64,000 nt of DNA from Herbaspirillum rubrisubalbicans (GTDB lineage Bacteria; Pseudomonadota; Gammaproteobacteria; Burkholderiales; Burkholderiaceae_D): assembly GCF_003719195.1 (NCBI RefSeq), contig NZ_CP024996.1, positions 4,836,001-4,900,000 on the forward strand, in the 5' to 3' direction. This document shows, piece by piece, positions 9,633 through 18,929 of the stretch (positions are counted from its first letter, which is position 1; every line of letters starts with the position of its first letter). The notes beneath the pieces were generated by a model, which was not told the origin of the DNA, made no database searches, and worked only from the letters and a program-made list of their open reading frames with translations. The position numbers and the translations under genes were made by a program.

Positions 9633-9673
9633 TGCCCGGCCCGCAAACACCCTATCCTGGAAGAAAGAGACCT

Positions 9674-10879
9674 ATGCAAGCATTGATTTGTGACGCCATT
9701 CGCACGCCCTTCGGTCGCTACGGTGGGGCCTTGGGCACCATGCGCGCCGACGACCTGGCGGCCGCGCCGATTCGCAGCCTGATGGAGCGCAACCCCGGCG
9801 TGGACTGGAGCCGCGTCGATGACATCCTCTACGGCTGCGCCAACCAGGCCGGCGAAGACAACCGCAACGTGGCGCGCATGGCGGGCCTGCTGGCGGGCCT
9901 GCCCATCGAGGTGCCGGGCACCACCATCAACCGTCTATGCGGTTCCAGCCTGGATGCGGTGGGCCTGGCGGCGCGCGCCATCAAGTCGGGCGAAGTGGAG
10001 CTGATGATCGCCGGTGGCGTGGAAAGCATGACGCGCGCGCCCTTCGTGATGGGCAAGGCGGAATCGGCTTTCTCGCGCAGCGCGGCGATCTTCGATACCA
10101 CCATCGGCTGGCGCTTCGTCAATCCGCTGATGAAGGCGCAATACGGCATCGACTCCATGCCCGAGACGGCCGAGAACGTAGCCACTGATTTCCACATCAA
10201 CCGCGCCGACCAGGATGCATTTGCCCTGCGCAGCCAGCAGCGCTGGGCGGCGGCACAGGAGGCCGGCTTCTTTGCGGGCGAGATCGCGCCGCTGGCGATC
10301 CCGCAGAAGAAGGGCGACCCGCTCATCATCACTACCGACGAACATCCCCGCCCCGATACCACCCTGGCCACGCTCTCCAAGCTCAAGGGCGTGGTGCGTC
10401 CCGATGGAACGGTCACGGCCGGCAATGCCTCCGGCGTCAACGATGGCGCCTGCGCCCTGCTGCTGGCCTCGCCCCAGGCCGCTGACCGGTATCGCCTGCA
10501 ACCGCGGGCGCGCGTGCTGGGCATGGCCACGGCCGGGGTGGCGCCGCGCATCATGGGCTTCGGCCCGGCACCAGCGGCGCGCAAGGTGCTGGCCCAGGTC
10601 GGGCTGACGCTGGCGCAGATGGACGTGATCGAATTGAACGAAGCCTTTGCCGCACAAGGGCTGGCGGTCACCCGCGAGCTCGGCCTGCCGGACGACGCGG
10701 CGCATGTCAATCCGAATGGCGGTGCGATTGCCATCGGCCATCCGCTGGGGGCCTCCGGTGCGCGCCTGGTGACCACCGCCCTCAACCAGCTGGAGCGCAG
10801 CGGTGGGCGCTATGCGCTATGCACCATGTGCATCGGCGTGGGCCAGGGCATTGCGCTGGTGATCGAGCGGGTGGCGTGA
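9674..10879 (+). CDS. paaJ: PaaJ, 3-oxoadipyl-CoA thiolase
   Basis: A 401-residue thiolase that cleaves 3-oxoadipyl-CoA and 3-oxo-5,6-dehydrosuberyl-CoA. Nucleophilic Cys89 lies in NRLCGSSLDAVG. The C-terminal NPNGGAIAIGHPLGASGA supplies the catalytic His, and CIGVGQG the second Cys. ATG 9674 follows AAGAAAGAGA and gives the exact family length. A further upstream in-frame codon at 9632 would overlap paaK and was rejected. The stop overlaps the paaF start. Confidence 0.93.
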   Translation: MQALICDAIRTPFGRYGGALGTMRADDLAAAPIRSLMERNPGVDWSRVDDILYGCANQAGEDNRNVARMAGLLAGLPIEVPGTTINRLCGSSLDAVGLAARAIKSGEVELMIAGGVESMTRAPFVMGKAESAFSRSAAIFDTTIGWRFVNPLMKAQYGIDSMPETAENVATDFHINRADQDAFALRSQQRWAAAQEAGFFAGEIAPLAIPQKKGDPLIITTDEHPRPDTTLATLSKLKGVVRPDGTVTAGNASGVNDGACALLLASPQAADRYRLQPRARVLGMATAGVAPRIMGFGPAPAARKVLAQVGLTLAQMDVIELNEAFAAQGLAVTRELGLPDDAAHVNPNGGAIAIGHPLGASGARLVTTALNQLERSGGRYALCTMCIGVGQGIALVIERVA

Positions 10880-11667
10880 TGCAGGAGCCATTGCCTCACG
10901 ACGATATCCTGGTGACGCGCCACGGTGAGCAGGTGCTGCATCTGACCTTGAACCGGCCCGCCGTGCGCAATGCCCTGCGCAATCAGAGCCTGCAGGAAAT
11001 CGTGCAGGAACTGGCGCGCGCCGAGCAGGATGACAGCGTGCGGGTGGTAGTCATCAGCGGCAACGACCAGGCCTTTGCCGCCGGCGCCGATCTCAACGAG
11101 ATGATCCACAAGGATGCCATCGCCACCCAGCTCGACGTGCGCGCCCAGTACTGGCGCGCCATCGCCCGTTTCCCCAAGCCGCTGCTGGCGGCCGTGAACG
11201 GATATGCGCTGGGTGCCGGCTGCGAGCTGTTGATGCACGCCGACATCGCCATCGCCGGACGCAGCGCCCGCATCGGCCAACCGGAAATCAATGTCGGCAC
11301 CCTCCCCGGCGCAGGCGGCACACAGCGCCTGATCCGCACGGTGGGCAAGCCACTGGCGATGAAGATGGTGCTGTCCGGTGAATTCATCACCGCCGAACAA
11401 GCCTTGCAGGCCGGGCTGGTAGCCGAGGTGGTGGAGGATGAGGCCACCCTGGAGCGCAGCCTGGCGCTGGCCACCCGCATCGCCCAGAAGTCGCCACTGG
11501 CAGTACGCCTGGCCAAGGAAGCCATGCTGCAATCCTTCGAGCTGGGGCTGGAGGCGGGCCTGCTGCTGGAACGCAAATCCTTTTCCCTGATGGCCGCCAG
11601 CGCCGACCGCCAGGAAGGCATCGCCGCCTTCCAGGAAAAACGCGCAGCCGTCTTCAGCGGTCGCTGA
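10879..11667 (+). CDS. paaF: PaaF, 2,3-dehydroadipyl-CoA hydratase
   Basis: A 262-residue enoyl-CoA hydratase. Crotonase motifs are ALRNQSLQEIV, NGYALGAGCELLMHADIAIA and INVGTLPGAGGTQRL, and the two acidic catalytic positions appear kept. It hydrates 2,3-dehydroadipyl-CoA to 3-hydroxyadipyl-CoA. The ATG at 10879 overlaps the paaJ TGA (TGATG), which supports coupling and the short start. It is the last paa gene seen here. Confidence 0.9.
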   Translation: MQEPLPHDDILVTRHGEQVLHLTLNRPAVRNALRNQSLQEIVQELARAEQDDSVRVVVISGNDQAFAAGADLNEMIHKDAIATQLDVRAQYWRAIARFPKPLLAAVNGYALGAGCELLMHADIAIAGRSARIGQPEINVGTLPGAGGTQRLIRTVGKPLAMKMVLSGEFITAEQALQAGLVAEVVEDEATLERSLALATRIAQKSPLAVRLAKEAMLQSFELGLEAGLLLERKSFSLMAASADRQEGIAAFQEKRAAVFSGR

Positions 11668-11678
11668 CAAACTCGCGG

Positions 11679-11701
11679 CATCCGGGCCGCACGCCCGGAT
11701 G
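11679..11701 (+). terminator. Weak hairpin after paaF
   Basis: CATCCGGGC and GCCCGGATG form a 9-bp stem with a 5-nt loop 12 bp after the paaF stop, followed only by TTTGC. It is a plausible weak terminator of the paa operon, but the short T-run makes this uncertain. Confidence 0.4.
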
Positions 11702-11913
11702 TTTGCAGCCTGGCAACAAGACTAGGGCGCGTTACTTCAGGAGCTTGGTAGCCGGATCGGGTAAAATGCCCGGCCACGGCGCAATTCGGTTCCCCTTCTT
11801 CATATCCGCTTCAGGAGACCGTTCGGACTGGACAGTTCCGAATGACGGGATACCGATCCTGCCCCCATACCAACCCGCCGGCTCACGCGCCGGCCCTTCG
11901 CCAGTGCAGCACC

Positions 11914-12813
11914 ATGAGCAAGCCATCCTCCCCCGCCTCCGGCCGATCGCAGAGCCGCGCCAAACCCGTCGCAGAGAGCGCGCCGCAGGCGCATGAGATC
12001 CGCCCTGGGCAGTCCATCGAACTGTTGAAGGAACTGCACATCCTGACCCGCGACGGCAAGCTCAACCAGGACAGCCGCCGCAAGTTGAAGCAGGTCTATC
12101 ACCTCTACCAGTTCATCGAACCGCTGCTGCAGGAAGTGCTGGCCGACCACCCGGACGTGTCCCTGGTGGACCACGGGGCGGGCAAGTCCTATCTCGGTTT
12201 CATCCTCTACGACCTGTTCTTCAAGGGTCTGGCCGGCGCGCCCCACATCTACGGCATCGAGACCCGCGAAGAACTGGTGCGCAAGTCCGAAGAGCTGGCG
12301 GCACGCCTGGGCTTTGGCGGCATGTCCTTCCTCAACCTGTCGGTGGCCGATTCGATCAGCTCGCCCAGCCTGCCCGACAACATCGACGTGGTCACCGCGC
12401 TGCACGCCTGCGACACCGCCACCGACGACGCCATCCATTTCGCCCTGGCCAAACAGGCCCGCTTCATCGTCCTGGTGCCCTGCTGCCAGGCCGAGGTGGC
12501 CTCGGTACTGAACCGCAACAAGGGCAAGTCGCTGGCCAATTCGCTCACCGAGATCTGGCGCCATCCGCTGCATACCCGCGAATTCGGCAGCCAGGTGACC
12601 AATGTGCTGCGCTGCCTGCAACTGGAGGCGCATGGCTACAAGGTCAGCGTGACCGAGCTGGTGGGCTGGGAACATTCGATGAAGAACGAGTTAATCATTG
12701 CGCAATACCGCGACCTGCCGCGCCGCCGTCCGGCCGAGCGCCTGCAGGAGGTATTGCGTACGCTGGGGCTGGAAGAGATGCAGACGCGCTTTTTTGCGTC
12801 TGCGACCGCATAA
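11914..12813 (+). CDS. SAM-dependent methyltransferase (Methyltransf_32-like)
   Basis: A 299-residue predicted class I methyltransferase. The SAM-binding motif is in VDHGAGKSYLGFILYDLFF, and a central ALHACDTATDDAIHFAL segment is followed by PCCQAEV, as in the Methyltransf_32 group. The substrate is not known from sequence. ATG 11914 starts after a low-complexity lead. An ATG at 11842 is possible but would add a non-conserved arginine- and proline-rich stretch. It stands alone between paaF and the GGDEF gene. Confidence 0.72.
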   Translation: MSKPSSPASGRSQSRAKPVAESAPQAHEIRPGQSIELLKELHILTRDGKLNQDSRRKLKQVYHLYQFIEPLLQEVLADHPDVSLVDHGAGKSYLGFILYDLFFKGLAGAPHIYGIETREELVRKSEELAARLGFGGMSFLNLSVADSISSPSLPDNIDVVTALHACDTATDDAIHFALAKQARFIVLVPCCQAEVASVLNRNKGKSLANSLTEIWRHPLHTREFGSQVTNVLRCLQLEAHGYKVSVTELVGWEHSMKNELIIAQYRDLPRRRPAERLQEVLRTLGLEEMQTRFFASATA

Positions 12814-13035
12814 GCCGGGCCGCCAGCCTGGGCAAGGACGGGAACGCTTCTTGCTGGCCATGACAGGAACGGCGCGCAGCTCTCAAGCTGCGGCCTTCAC
12901 TGCCGATATAGTTGGATTGTGTCAGATCGCGTCACATGCAGTAGGCCGCACGTCACGAGCGTGGCAGGCCGCAGGGGGACCGGGCAACCGGTTTGGGCGA
13001 GGGCCGGCGATGCGCCGGAAAATGCAGATGAACAC

Positions 13036-14154
13036 ATGAGATCGACCATCGAGATGGAATCGCTGATTGCCGACAACGAACAACTGAGAAGCGAACTGCA
13101 GGATCTGCTGCAGCAGGCGCACATCAATCAATCCATCATCGAGCGCCACCAGGCCTTCGACCTGAAACTGATCGGCGCCAGCCAGTTCCGCGAACTGATC
13201 GAGGTGATGCTGACCGTGATGCCGGGCGTGTTCAGCCTGGAGACCGTGACCTTGTCGCTGATCGATCACGACCATGGTATCCAGCACATCCTGCGCGACC
13301 TGCAGATCGGCGTGAACGAATTCCCCAAGCTGCTGTTCCTGAAGGATCCGCTGCACTTCATCGACGACGAAGATGCGCTGGAAAGCGAGAAGCCGCGCCT
13401 GGGCGAATATGTCTCGGCGCTGCACGGCCCGCTGTTCCCGCATTACGAGCCGGTGAGCGTGGCGGTGCTGCCGCTGGTGCGCCAGCATCGGCTGCTGGGC
13501 TATCTATCGCTGGGCAGCGCCTACCAGGAGCGCTTTACCCGTACCCTGGCCACCGACTTCATCGAGCGCCTGGCCACGGTGGCGGCGATCTGCCTGGAAA
13601 ACGTCATCAACAATGAGCGCCTCAAGCACATCGGCCTGACCGATCCGCTGACCGGGGTCAACAACCGCCGCTACATCGAGCAGCGCATGGCCGAAGAGGT
13701 GGCGCGCAGCCAACGGGATCGTTCGGCCTTGTCTTGCCTGTTCATCGACATCGACCACTTCAAGCGCGTCAACGACCAGTTCGGCCACCAGAGCGGCGAT
13801 GATGTGCTGCGCGAAGTGGCCGCGCGCATCAAGAAGGAACTGCGCCTGTCGGATGCGCTGGGCCGCTACGGCGGGGAAGAGTTCGTGGTGCTGTTGACGC
13901 ACGCCACGCGCGACGATGCGGTGCGCATTGCCGAACGTATCCGCGCCGGTATCTGCAGCCGCGGCGTGATGATCGAGGGCTCGCGCGATCCCTTGAAGAT
14001 CACCGCCTCCATCGGTGCGGCGTCGTTGTCGCCACCGGATCGCGGGCGTCCGGCGGTGGACGTCAAGCAAGCCATGCTCAAGGCCGCCGACCAGGCCCTG
14101 TACCAGGCCAAGGAAGCCGGCCGCAATCGCGTGGTGCAGGCCGCCAGCGACTAG
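13036..14154 (+). CDS. DUF484/GAF-like sensor diguanylate cyclase (GGDEF)
   Basis: A 372-residue cytoplasmic protein. The N-terminal half begins with a coiled region (about residues 5-35) and continues as a DUF484/GAF-like sensor domain to about 200. The C-terminal GGDEF domain has an intact GGEEF active site at residues 279-283. An inhibitory RxxD site (RLSD) lies exactly five residues before it, so it should make c-di-GMP under product inhibition. The start is uncertain: ATG 13036 and ATG 13054 both precede the conserved part, and neither has a strong ribosome binding site. Confidence 0.82.
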   Translation: MRSTIEMESLIADNEQLRSELQDLLQQAHINQSIIERHQAFDLKLIGASQFRELIEVMLTVMPGVFSLETVTLSLIDHDHGIQHILRDLQIGVNEFPKLLFLKDPLHFIDDEDALESEKPRLGEYVSALHGPLFPHYEPVSVAVLPLVRQHRLLGYLSLGSAYQERFTRTLATDFIERLATVAAICLENVINNERLKHIGLTDPLTGVNNRRYIEQRMAEEVARSQRDRSALSCLFIDIDHFKRVNDQFGHQSGDDVLREVAARIKKELRLSDALGRYGGEEFVVLLTHATRDDAVRIAERIRAGICSRGVMIEGSRDPLKITASIGAASLSPPDRGRPAVDVKQAMLKAADQALYQAKEAGRNRVVQAASD

Positions 14155-14173
14155 TCAGGCCGCCTGCGACTGA

Positions 14174-15064
14174 TCAGGCCGCCTGCGCGCTCACTTGGCG
14201 CTCGCGTACGATCCACGGGGCGGCGATGATGAGGATGCCGCCCACCAGATCCTGCACACGCAGTTCAGCCGCCCCCAGGGCCCAGGAGGAGAGGCTGGCC
14301 ACCAGGATCTCGGTTAACATCACCACCGCCGTGATATTGGCCGGCAGGCGCGAGACGCCATATTGCAGGCACAGGTTGGAGAACAGGAACAACAACGCCC
14401 ACACCCCCACCACCGGCGCGGCTGCAGCCGACACCTGCAACGGCCAGGCGATCATCCCCAAGAGCGACAGCAGCAGCCCCAACAAGGTAGCCAACAGACC
14501 ACTGCCGGCCAGCATGGCGACAGCGCGCGCACCATCGGAGGACAGCCCGTGCATCCGCCGCAGCAAGACATTGGTGAAGGCAAACAGCAGGCCGGCTGCC
14601 AGCGCCATCCAGTCCGGCAGGCTGCGCGGCAGCGGAATGCCCAGCCGCGGCTGGTACAGCACGATGAAGGCGCCGCCCAGGCCCAGCGCCACGCGGGCCA
14701 GGGAGCGCGGGGTGATGGCTTCGTGCAGCACCAGGCGCGCCAGGATCACGGTCCAGACCGGCATCAGGTAGAACAGCAAGACCACCCGCACCACGTCGCC
14801 ATAGGCCACGGCAACGTTGAAGGCGCAATTGGTCAGGCCCGTGGCCAGGCCCACGCATAGCAGGGCCGGATGGCGCCACAGTTGCGGCAGGTCGCGGTAG
14901 CGCAGGGTCAGCAGCAGCAAGGCGCAGAGGCCGAAGATGGCGGCCGTGGCCCAGACCGGGTGCAGGCCCATGCCTTCGAGCGCACGCGTGCCGGTCCAGG
15001 ACAGGCCCCAGATGGTGGTGTTGAGCAGCAGCGCCGCGACGGCGGGCTTGGGCAGGTGTTGCAT
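14174..15064 (-). CDS. EamA/DMT-family inner-membrane transporter
   Basis: A 296-residue protein with about ten hydrophobic segments arranged as two EamA repeats, typical of drug/metabolite exporters. The start at 15064 follows AAGGAACAAC. An in-frame codon at 15097 has no such site. Substrate unknown. It faces the GGDEF gene tail to tail with 19 bp between stops. Confidence 0.85.
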   Translation of the reverse strand: MQHLPKPAVAALLLNTTIWGLSWTGTRALEGMGLHPVWATAAIFGLCALLLLTLRYRDLPQLWRHPALLCVGLATGLTNCAFNVAVAYGDVVRVVLLFYLMPVWTVILARLVLHEAITPRSLARVALGLGGAFIVLYQPRLGIPLPRSLPDWMALAAGLLFAFTNVLLRRMHGLSSDGARAVAMLAGSGLLATLLGLLLSLLGMIAWPLQVSAAAAPVVGVWALLFLFSNLCLQYGVSRLPANITAVVMLTEILVASLSSWALGAAELRVQDLVGGILIIAAPWIVRERQVSAQAA

Positions 15065-15164
15065 GTTGTTCCTTGGGATGACAGCGCTAGCGAGCAACTA
15101 GGGAGCAACTAGCGGGCATTAAGGCTGGCTTATGACTCACCGAGAGTGCATTAAGAAAACCAAA

Positions 15165-15193
15165 ATGCCGTTCAGTGCAACACTGAACGGCAT
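15165..15193 (-). terminator. Intrinsic terminator downstream of the ferredoxin gene
   Basis: ATGCCGTTCAGTG and its exact complement flank a 3-nt loop, a perfect 13-bp stem. On the minus strand it is followed by TTTTGGTTTTC. It lies 44 bp after the ferredoxin stop. Confidence 0.85.
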
Positions 15194-15236
15194 CTCGGCA
15201 GACCACCGCAGGGCTAGCAGGACCAGATGAGCAGAC

Positions 15237-15497
15237 TCAACTGCCCTTGGCCTCGGCCTGCAGGCGTTCGTACTTGTCCATCAACTGCTCGCGGCTTTCG
15301 CGCCAGGCCGGGTTGAAGGGGATGCAGGCGACCGGGCAGACCTGCTGGCACTGCGGCTCCTCGAAGTGGCCGACGCACTCGGTGCATTTGCCCGGATCGA
15401 TCTCGTAGATCTGCGGCCCCATGTAGATGGCCTCATTGGGGCATTCCGGTTCGCACACGTCGCAGTTGATGCAATCGTCGGTAATCATCAGTGCCAT
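15237..15497 (-). CDS. YfhL-type 2[4Fe-4S] ferredoxin
   Basis: An 86-residue bacterial-type ferredoxin. The first cluster motif is CINCDVCEPECP near the N-terminus. The second is CTECVGHFEEPQCQQVCPVAC, with the long insertion between Cys residues that marks the YfhL group. It is a soluble electron carrier, and the partner is not evident. GAGGTG precedes the ATG. It lies downstream of coaD on the same strand. Confidence 0.93.
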   Translation of the reverse strand: MALMITDDCINCDVCEPECPNEAIYMGPQIYEIDPGKCTECVGHFEEPQCQQVCPVACIPFNPAWRESREQLMDKYERLQAEAKGS

Positions 15498-15559
15498 GGC
15501 TGCACCTCGCTTGCTTGAAACATCATTGCCCTACCTTTACCTCTTGGGAACGCCCAGCC

Positions 15560-16051
<492 letters not shown>

Positions 16052-16078
16052 TCACCGGCTATTGAATCAGAAGGCGCA

Positions 16079-16756
16079 TTATGCCTCAATTTGGGTGCTG
16101 CTTTTGCGTTGCAATAAATGATAGAAGACCATGCCGGCCTGGTCGGCGCGCACCACTTCCCAGGCTTGCATCCAGGCCGGTGCCTGCTCGCCGTGCAGCG
16201 CATATTCGGCCTCGACATAGACCAGGCCGGAAGGCGTGAGCAAAGACATGCACGCGGGCAACACTTTTTCCAACCAGCCCTGGTGGTACGGCGGGTCGAT
16301 AAAGACCAGGCTGAAGCCGCCCGGCTCGCGCTGGGCGGCGTTCTGTACCGCGGCCAGGGCGTCGCCGCGCACGATGGCGATGCTCTCGGCCTTGAGCTTG
16401 GTGCGGTTGGCTTCCAGCTGGCGCACCGCCGGGCCATTGTTTTCCACCATCACCACACGCCGGGCGCCACGGCTGGCGGCTTCGAAACCGAGCGCACCGG
16501 AGCCGGCAAACAGGTCCAGGCAAGCCACCTGCTCCCAGTTGGCATCGATCAGGTGGGTGATCCAGTTGAAGACGGTCTCGCGCACACGGTCAGGCGTGGG
16601 GCGCAGGCCCTCGGCCTCCAGCACCGGCAGCGGCGTGCGCTTCCACTGGCCACCGATGATGCGCACCTGGTGCGGGCCACGGTTGACCGGTCGGGCCGGC
16701 TTGCTGCCTTGACCGGCAGGGCGGGGGCTGGATTTGGGGGAACTGCTCTTGCGCAT
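16079..16756 (-). CDS. rsmD: 16S rRNA (guanine966-N2)-methyltransferase RsmD
   Basis: A 225-residue methyltransferase for G966 of 16S rRNA. The SAM motif is DLFAGSGALGFEAASRGA and the catalytic motif is DPPY. VRIIGGQWKRTPLPV and GLRPTPDRVRETVFNW are family hallmarks. ATG 16756 starts a Lys/Ser/Pro-rich lead. The open frame continues upstream over the neighbour's end and is not used. Confidence 0.94.
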   Translation of the reverse strand: MRKSSSPKSSPRPAGQGSKPARPVNRGPHQVRIIGGQWKRTPLPVLEAEGLRPTPDRVRETVFNWITHLIDANWEQVACLDLFAGSGALGFEAASRGARRVVMVENNGPAVRQLEANRTKLKAESIAIVRGDALAAVQNAAQREPGGFSLVFIDPPYHQGWLEKVLPACMSLLTPSGLVYVEAEYALHGEQAPAWMQAWEVVRADQAGMVFYHLLQRKSSTQIEA

Positions 16757-16832
16757 GAATTTCCTTGCTGCAAACGGGCTTGGCCGTCGAAGTGAGATGA
16801 ATGACTGAAATGATTTAAATGATTCAAATGAT

Positions 16833-18197
16833 TTACTGCACGCCTTCGCCGACGATGACGGTGGACAACGCCTGCGGATGCACATGCTTGCCGAAGGCAG
16901 CGCGCACATCCTGCACGCTGACTGCGCGGACGCGTTCTATCCAGTGGTCCAGGTAATCCAGCGGCAAGCCGTAGAAGCCGATCACGGCCAGGTTTTCCAG
17001 CAGCTTGGCATTGCTGTCGATGCGCAGGGCGAAGCCGCCGGTCAGGTTGTCCTTGGCGGCCTTGAGCTCGGCGGAGGTGGGGCCTTCCTGCAGGAACCTG
17101 TCGAGCGTGGCGCGGGTCACGCGCAGGGCTTCGGCGGTCTGTTCCTTCTTGGTCTGCAAGCCAATCTGGAACGGGCCCGGCTGGGCCAGCGGCGAAAAAC
17201 CGCTATAGACGCTGTAGCTCAAGCCGCGCTTTTCGCGCACCTCATCGGTCAGGCGCGAGACGAAACCGCCACCGCCCAGCACGTAATTACCCACCGTGAG
17301 GGCGAAGAAATCCGGGTCGCCACGCTGCAGGGCCGGCGCGCCGATCAAGATGTGCGATTGCGAGGCCGGATGGGCGATGCGCTGCTCGCTACCCTGGGGC
17401 GCGGGCACCGGTGGCAGCGCCGGCAGGGCGGCGCCTTGCGGCAGTGCGCGCGTGAGGGCGCTGGCCATGGTGCGCGCCTGCTCCGGGGTGATGTCGCCGA
17501 TCATGGCGATGACGGCGCGGTTGGCCACGTAATGGCTGCGGTGGAAGGCCAGCAGGTCGTCGCGGGTGATGGCTTGCAGGGTGGCGGGGCTGGCCTCGAT
17601 GGCATACGGGTGATGACCGTAGGCGGCCTGCATGAAGGCTTTTTCGGCGATGGCTTCAGGCTTGGTCAGTTCCTCCTTGAGGTTGGCGATGGTCAGGGCG
17701 CGGTCACGCTCCAGCGCCGCCTGCGGGAAGCTGGGCTGGGCCAGGATGCGCGCCAGCAGGCCCAGCGCGGCATCGCGCTCGGCCGGCGAAGACAGGGTGC
17801 GCAGGCTCACGCCGGCCCGGTCCTGGCCGGCGCCGCCTTGCTGCTGGGCCGCGACGTCGGCAAAGCCATCCAGGATCTGCGCTTCGTTCAGGGCCGGTTT
17901 GCCATCGGCGGCCTCCACGCCGCGTGTGAGGCTGGCCACCGTCAGTTCGGCCAGGCCAGCCTTGGCGGCCGGATCACGGCGACGACCGGCGTCGAACTGC
18001 ACGCTCACGTCCAGCATGGGAATGGCGTGATTGCTCACCAGCAGCACGCGTGCGCCATCGGGCTGGGTCCAGGACTGGATGGCCAGGGCGGCCTGGGCCG
18101 AGGCACTGAGCAGCAGGGCCGGCGCGAGCAGGAGCAGGGTGAAGGTCTTTTTCATGGAAGACGGGAAGATCGAGCCGAAGCGGAAGTGGCCCATCAT
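16833..18197 (-). CDS. M16-family protein lacking the zinc motif (processing-peptidase-like partner)
   Basis: A 454-residue exported M16 homologue with a signal peptide (KKTFTLLLLAPALLLSASAQA). Where active members have HxxEH, it reads GLAELTVASLTRG, so it is probably the catalytically inert subunit. The C-terminal M16 domain is present. The active partner is the gene at 18930-20309. The start at 18197 overlaps the ParA-like stop (ATGA) and follows AGGAAGAGGG. ATG 18155 would trim the lead but has no ribosome site. Confidence 0.88.
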   Translation of the reverse strand: MMGHFRFGSIFPSSMKKTFTLLLLAPALLLSASAQAALAIQSWTQPDGARVLLVSNHAIPMLDVSVQFDAGRRRDPAAKAGLAELTVASLTRGVEAADGKPALNEAQILDGFADVAAQQQGGAGQDRAGVSLRTLSSPAERDAALGLLARILAQPSFPQAALERDRALTIANLKEELTKPEAIAEKAFMQAAYGHHPYAIEASPATLQAITRDDLLAFHRSHYVANRAVIAMIGDITPEQARTMASALTRALPQGAALPALPPVPAPQGSEQRIAHPASQSHILIGAPALQRGDPDFFALTVGNYVLGGGGFVSRLTDEVREKRGLSYSVYSGFSPLAQPGPFQIGLQTKKEQTAEALRVTRATLDRFLQEGPTSAELKAAKDNLTGGFALRIDSNAKLLENLAVIGFYGLPLDYLDHWIERVRAVSVQDVRAAFGKHVHPQALSTVIVGEGVQ

Positions 18198-18853
18198 TGG
18201 CCCTCTTCCTTGCCACTGTCATGGGCCGGGCGCCGGTCCAGCCAGTGCAGGATCGGTTCCCATTGCTCCAGGTCGCGCTGTACGCGCGAAGGGGCGATAT
18301 CCCACAGGGTCAGGCCGTGGGCCGCCAGTTGGACGTAGTTCTGGGTATCGCGCAGATAGCCCAGCACCGGCAGCTTCAGGCCTTCGATGAAGCGCTGCAG
18401 TTGCTCGGCCGAGCGGGTGCGCGCATCCACCCTCATGCCGATGATGCCGACATCGATCTCGCCATCGCGCACCGCCTTTTCATTGGCCAGGCGACGCAGG
18501 AAATCCTGGGTGGCCAGGATGTCGAAGATCGAGGGTTGCAGCGGCACCAGGATCTTGTGGGCCAGTTTGAGGGTGTCGTTGAGGCGCCAGCCGTGCAGTC
18601 CGGCAGGGGTGTCGAGCACCACGTGGCTGGTGCCTTTGGGGGGCTTGGCGACGTTGTCTTCGCTCACGTCCCAGGTAGCGATGGGGCGCGCCTGCTCAGG
18701 ACGGATCGCCAGCCAGGCGCGCGAGGACTGCTGGCGGTCGATGTCGCCCAGCAGCACGCCATGGCCCTGGCTGGCGAAATAGCCGGCCAGGTTGGTGGCC
18801 AGGGTGGTCTTGCCTACGCCTCCCTTGGGATTGGCAACGACGATGACAGGCAT
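18194..18853 (-). CDS. ParA/MinD-like ATPase (orphan)
   Basis: A 219-residue deviant-Walker ATPase with KGGVGKTTLATNLAGYF at the N-terminus, DIDRQQSS and VLDTPAG. No parB or parS-like gene is near, so a chromosome-partition role is not supported. It may position some other cargo. ATG 18853 follows GGAGG. It is inserted between the two M16 genes and translationally coupled to the downstream one. Confidence 0.88.
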   Translation of the reverse strand: MPVIVVANPKGGVGKTTLATNLAGYFASQGHGVLLGDIDRQQSSRAWLAIRPEQARPIATWDVSEDNVAKPPKGTSHVVLDTPAGLHGWRLNDTLKLAHKILVPLQPSIFDILATQDFLRRLANEKAVRDGEIDVGIIGMRVDARTRSAEQLQRFIEGLKLPVLGYLRDTQNYVQLAAHGLTLWDIAPSRVQRDLEQWEPILHWLDRRPAHDSGKEEGQ

Positions 18854-18929
18854 GTTTTCCTCCGAGAAGAACAGCAACAGAACAATAAAGCCGATCGGCT
18901 ATCGGATTGGGGTGTGGTAGATCAAGGCT

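Noticed and set aside
18194..18853. ParA-like gene as part of a chromosome or plasmid partition locus
   Set aside because: No parB, no parS-like 16-mer and no replication gene nearby.
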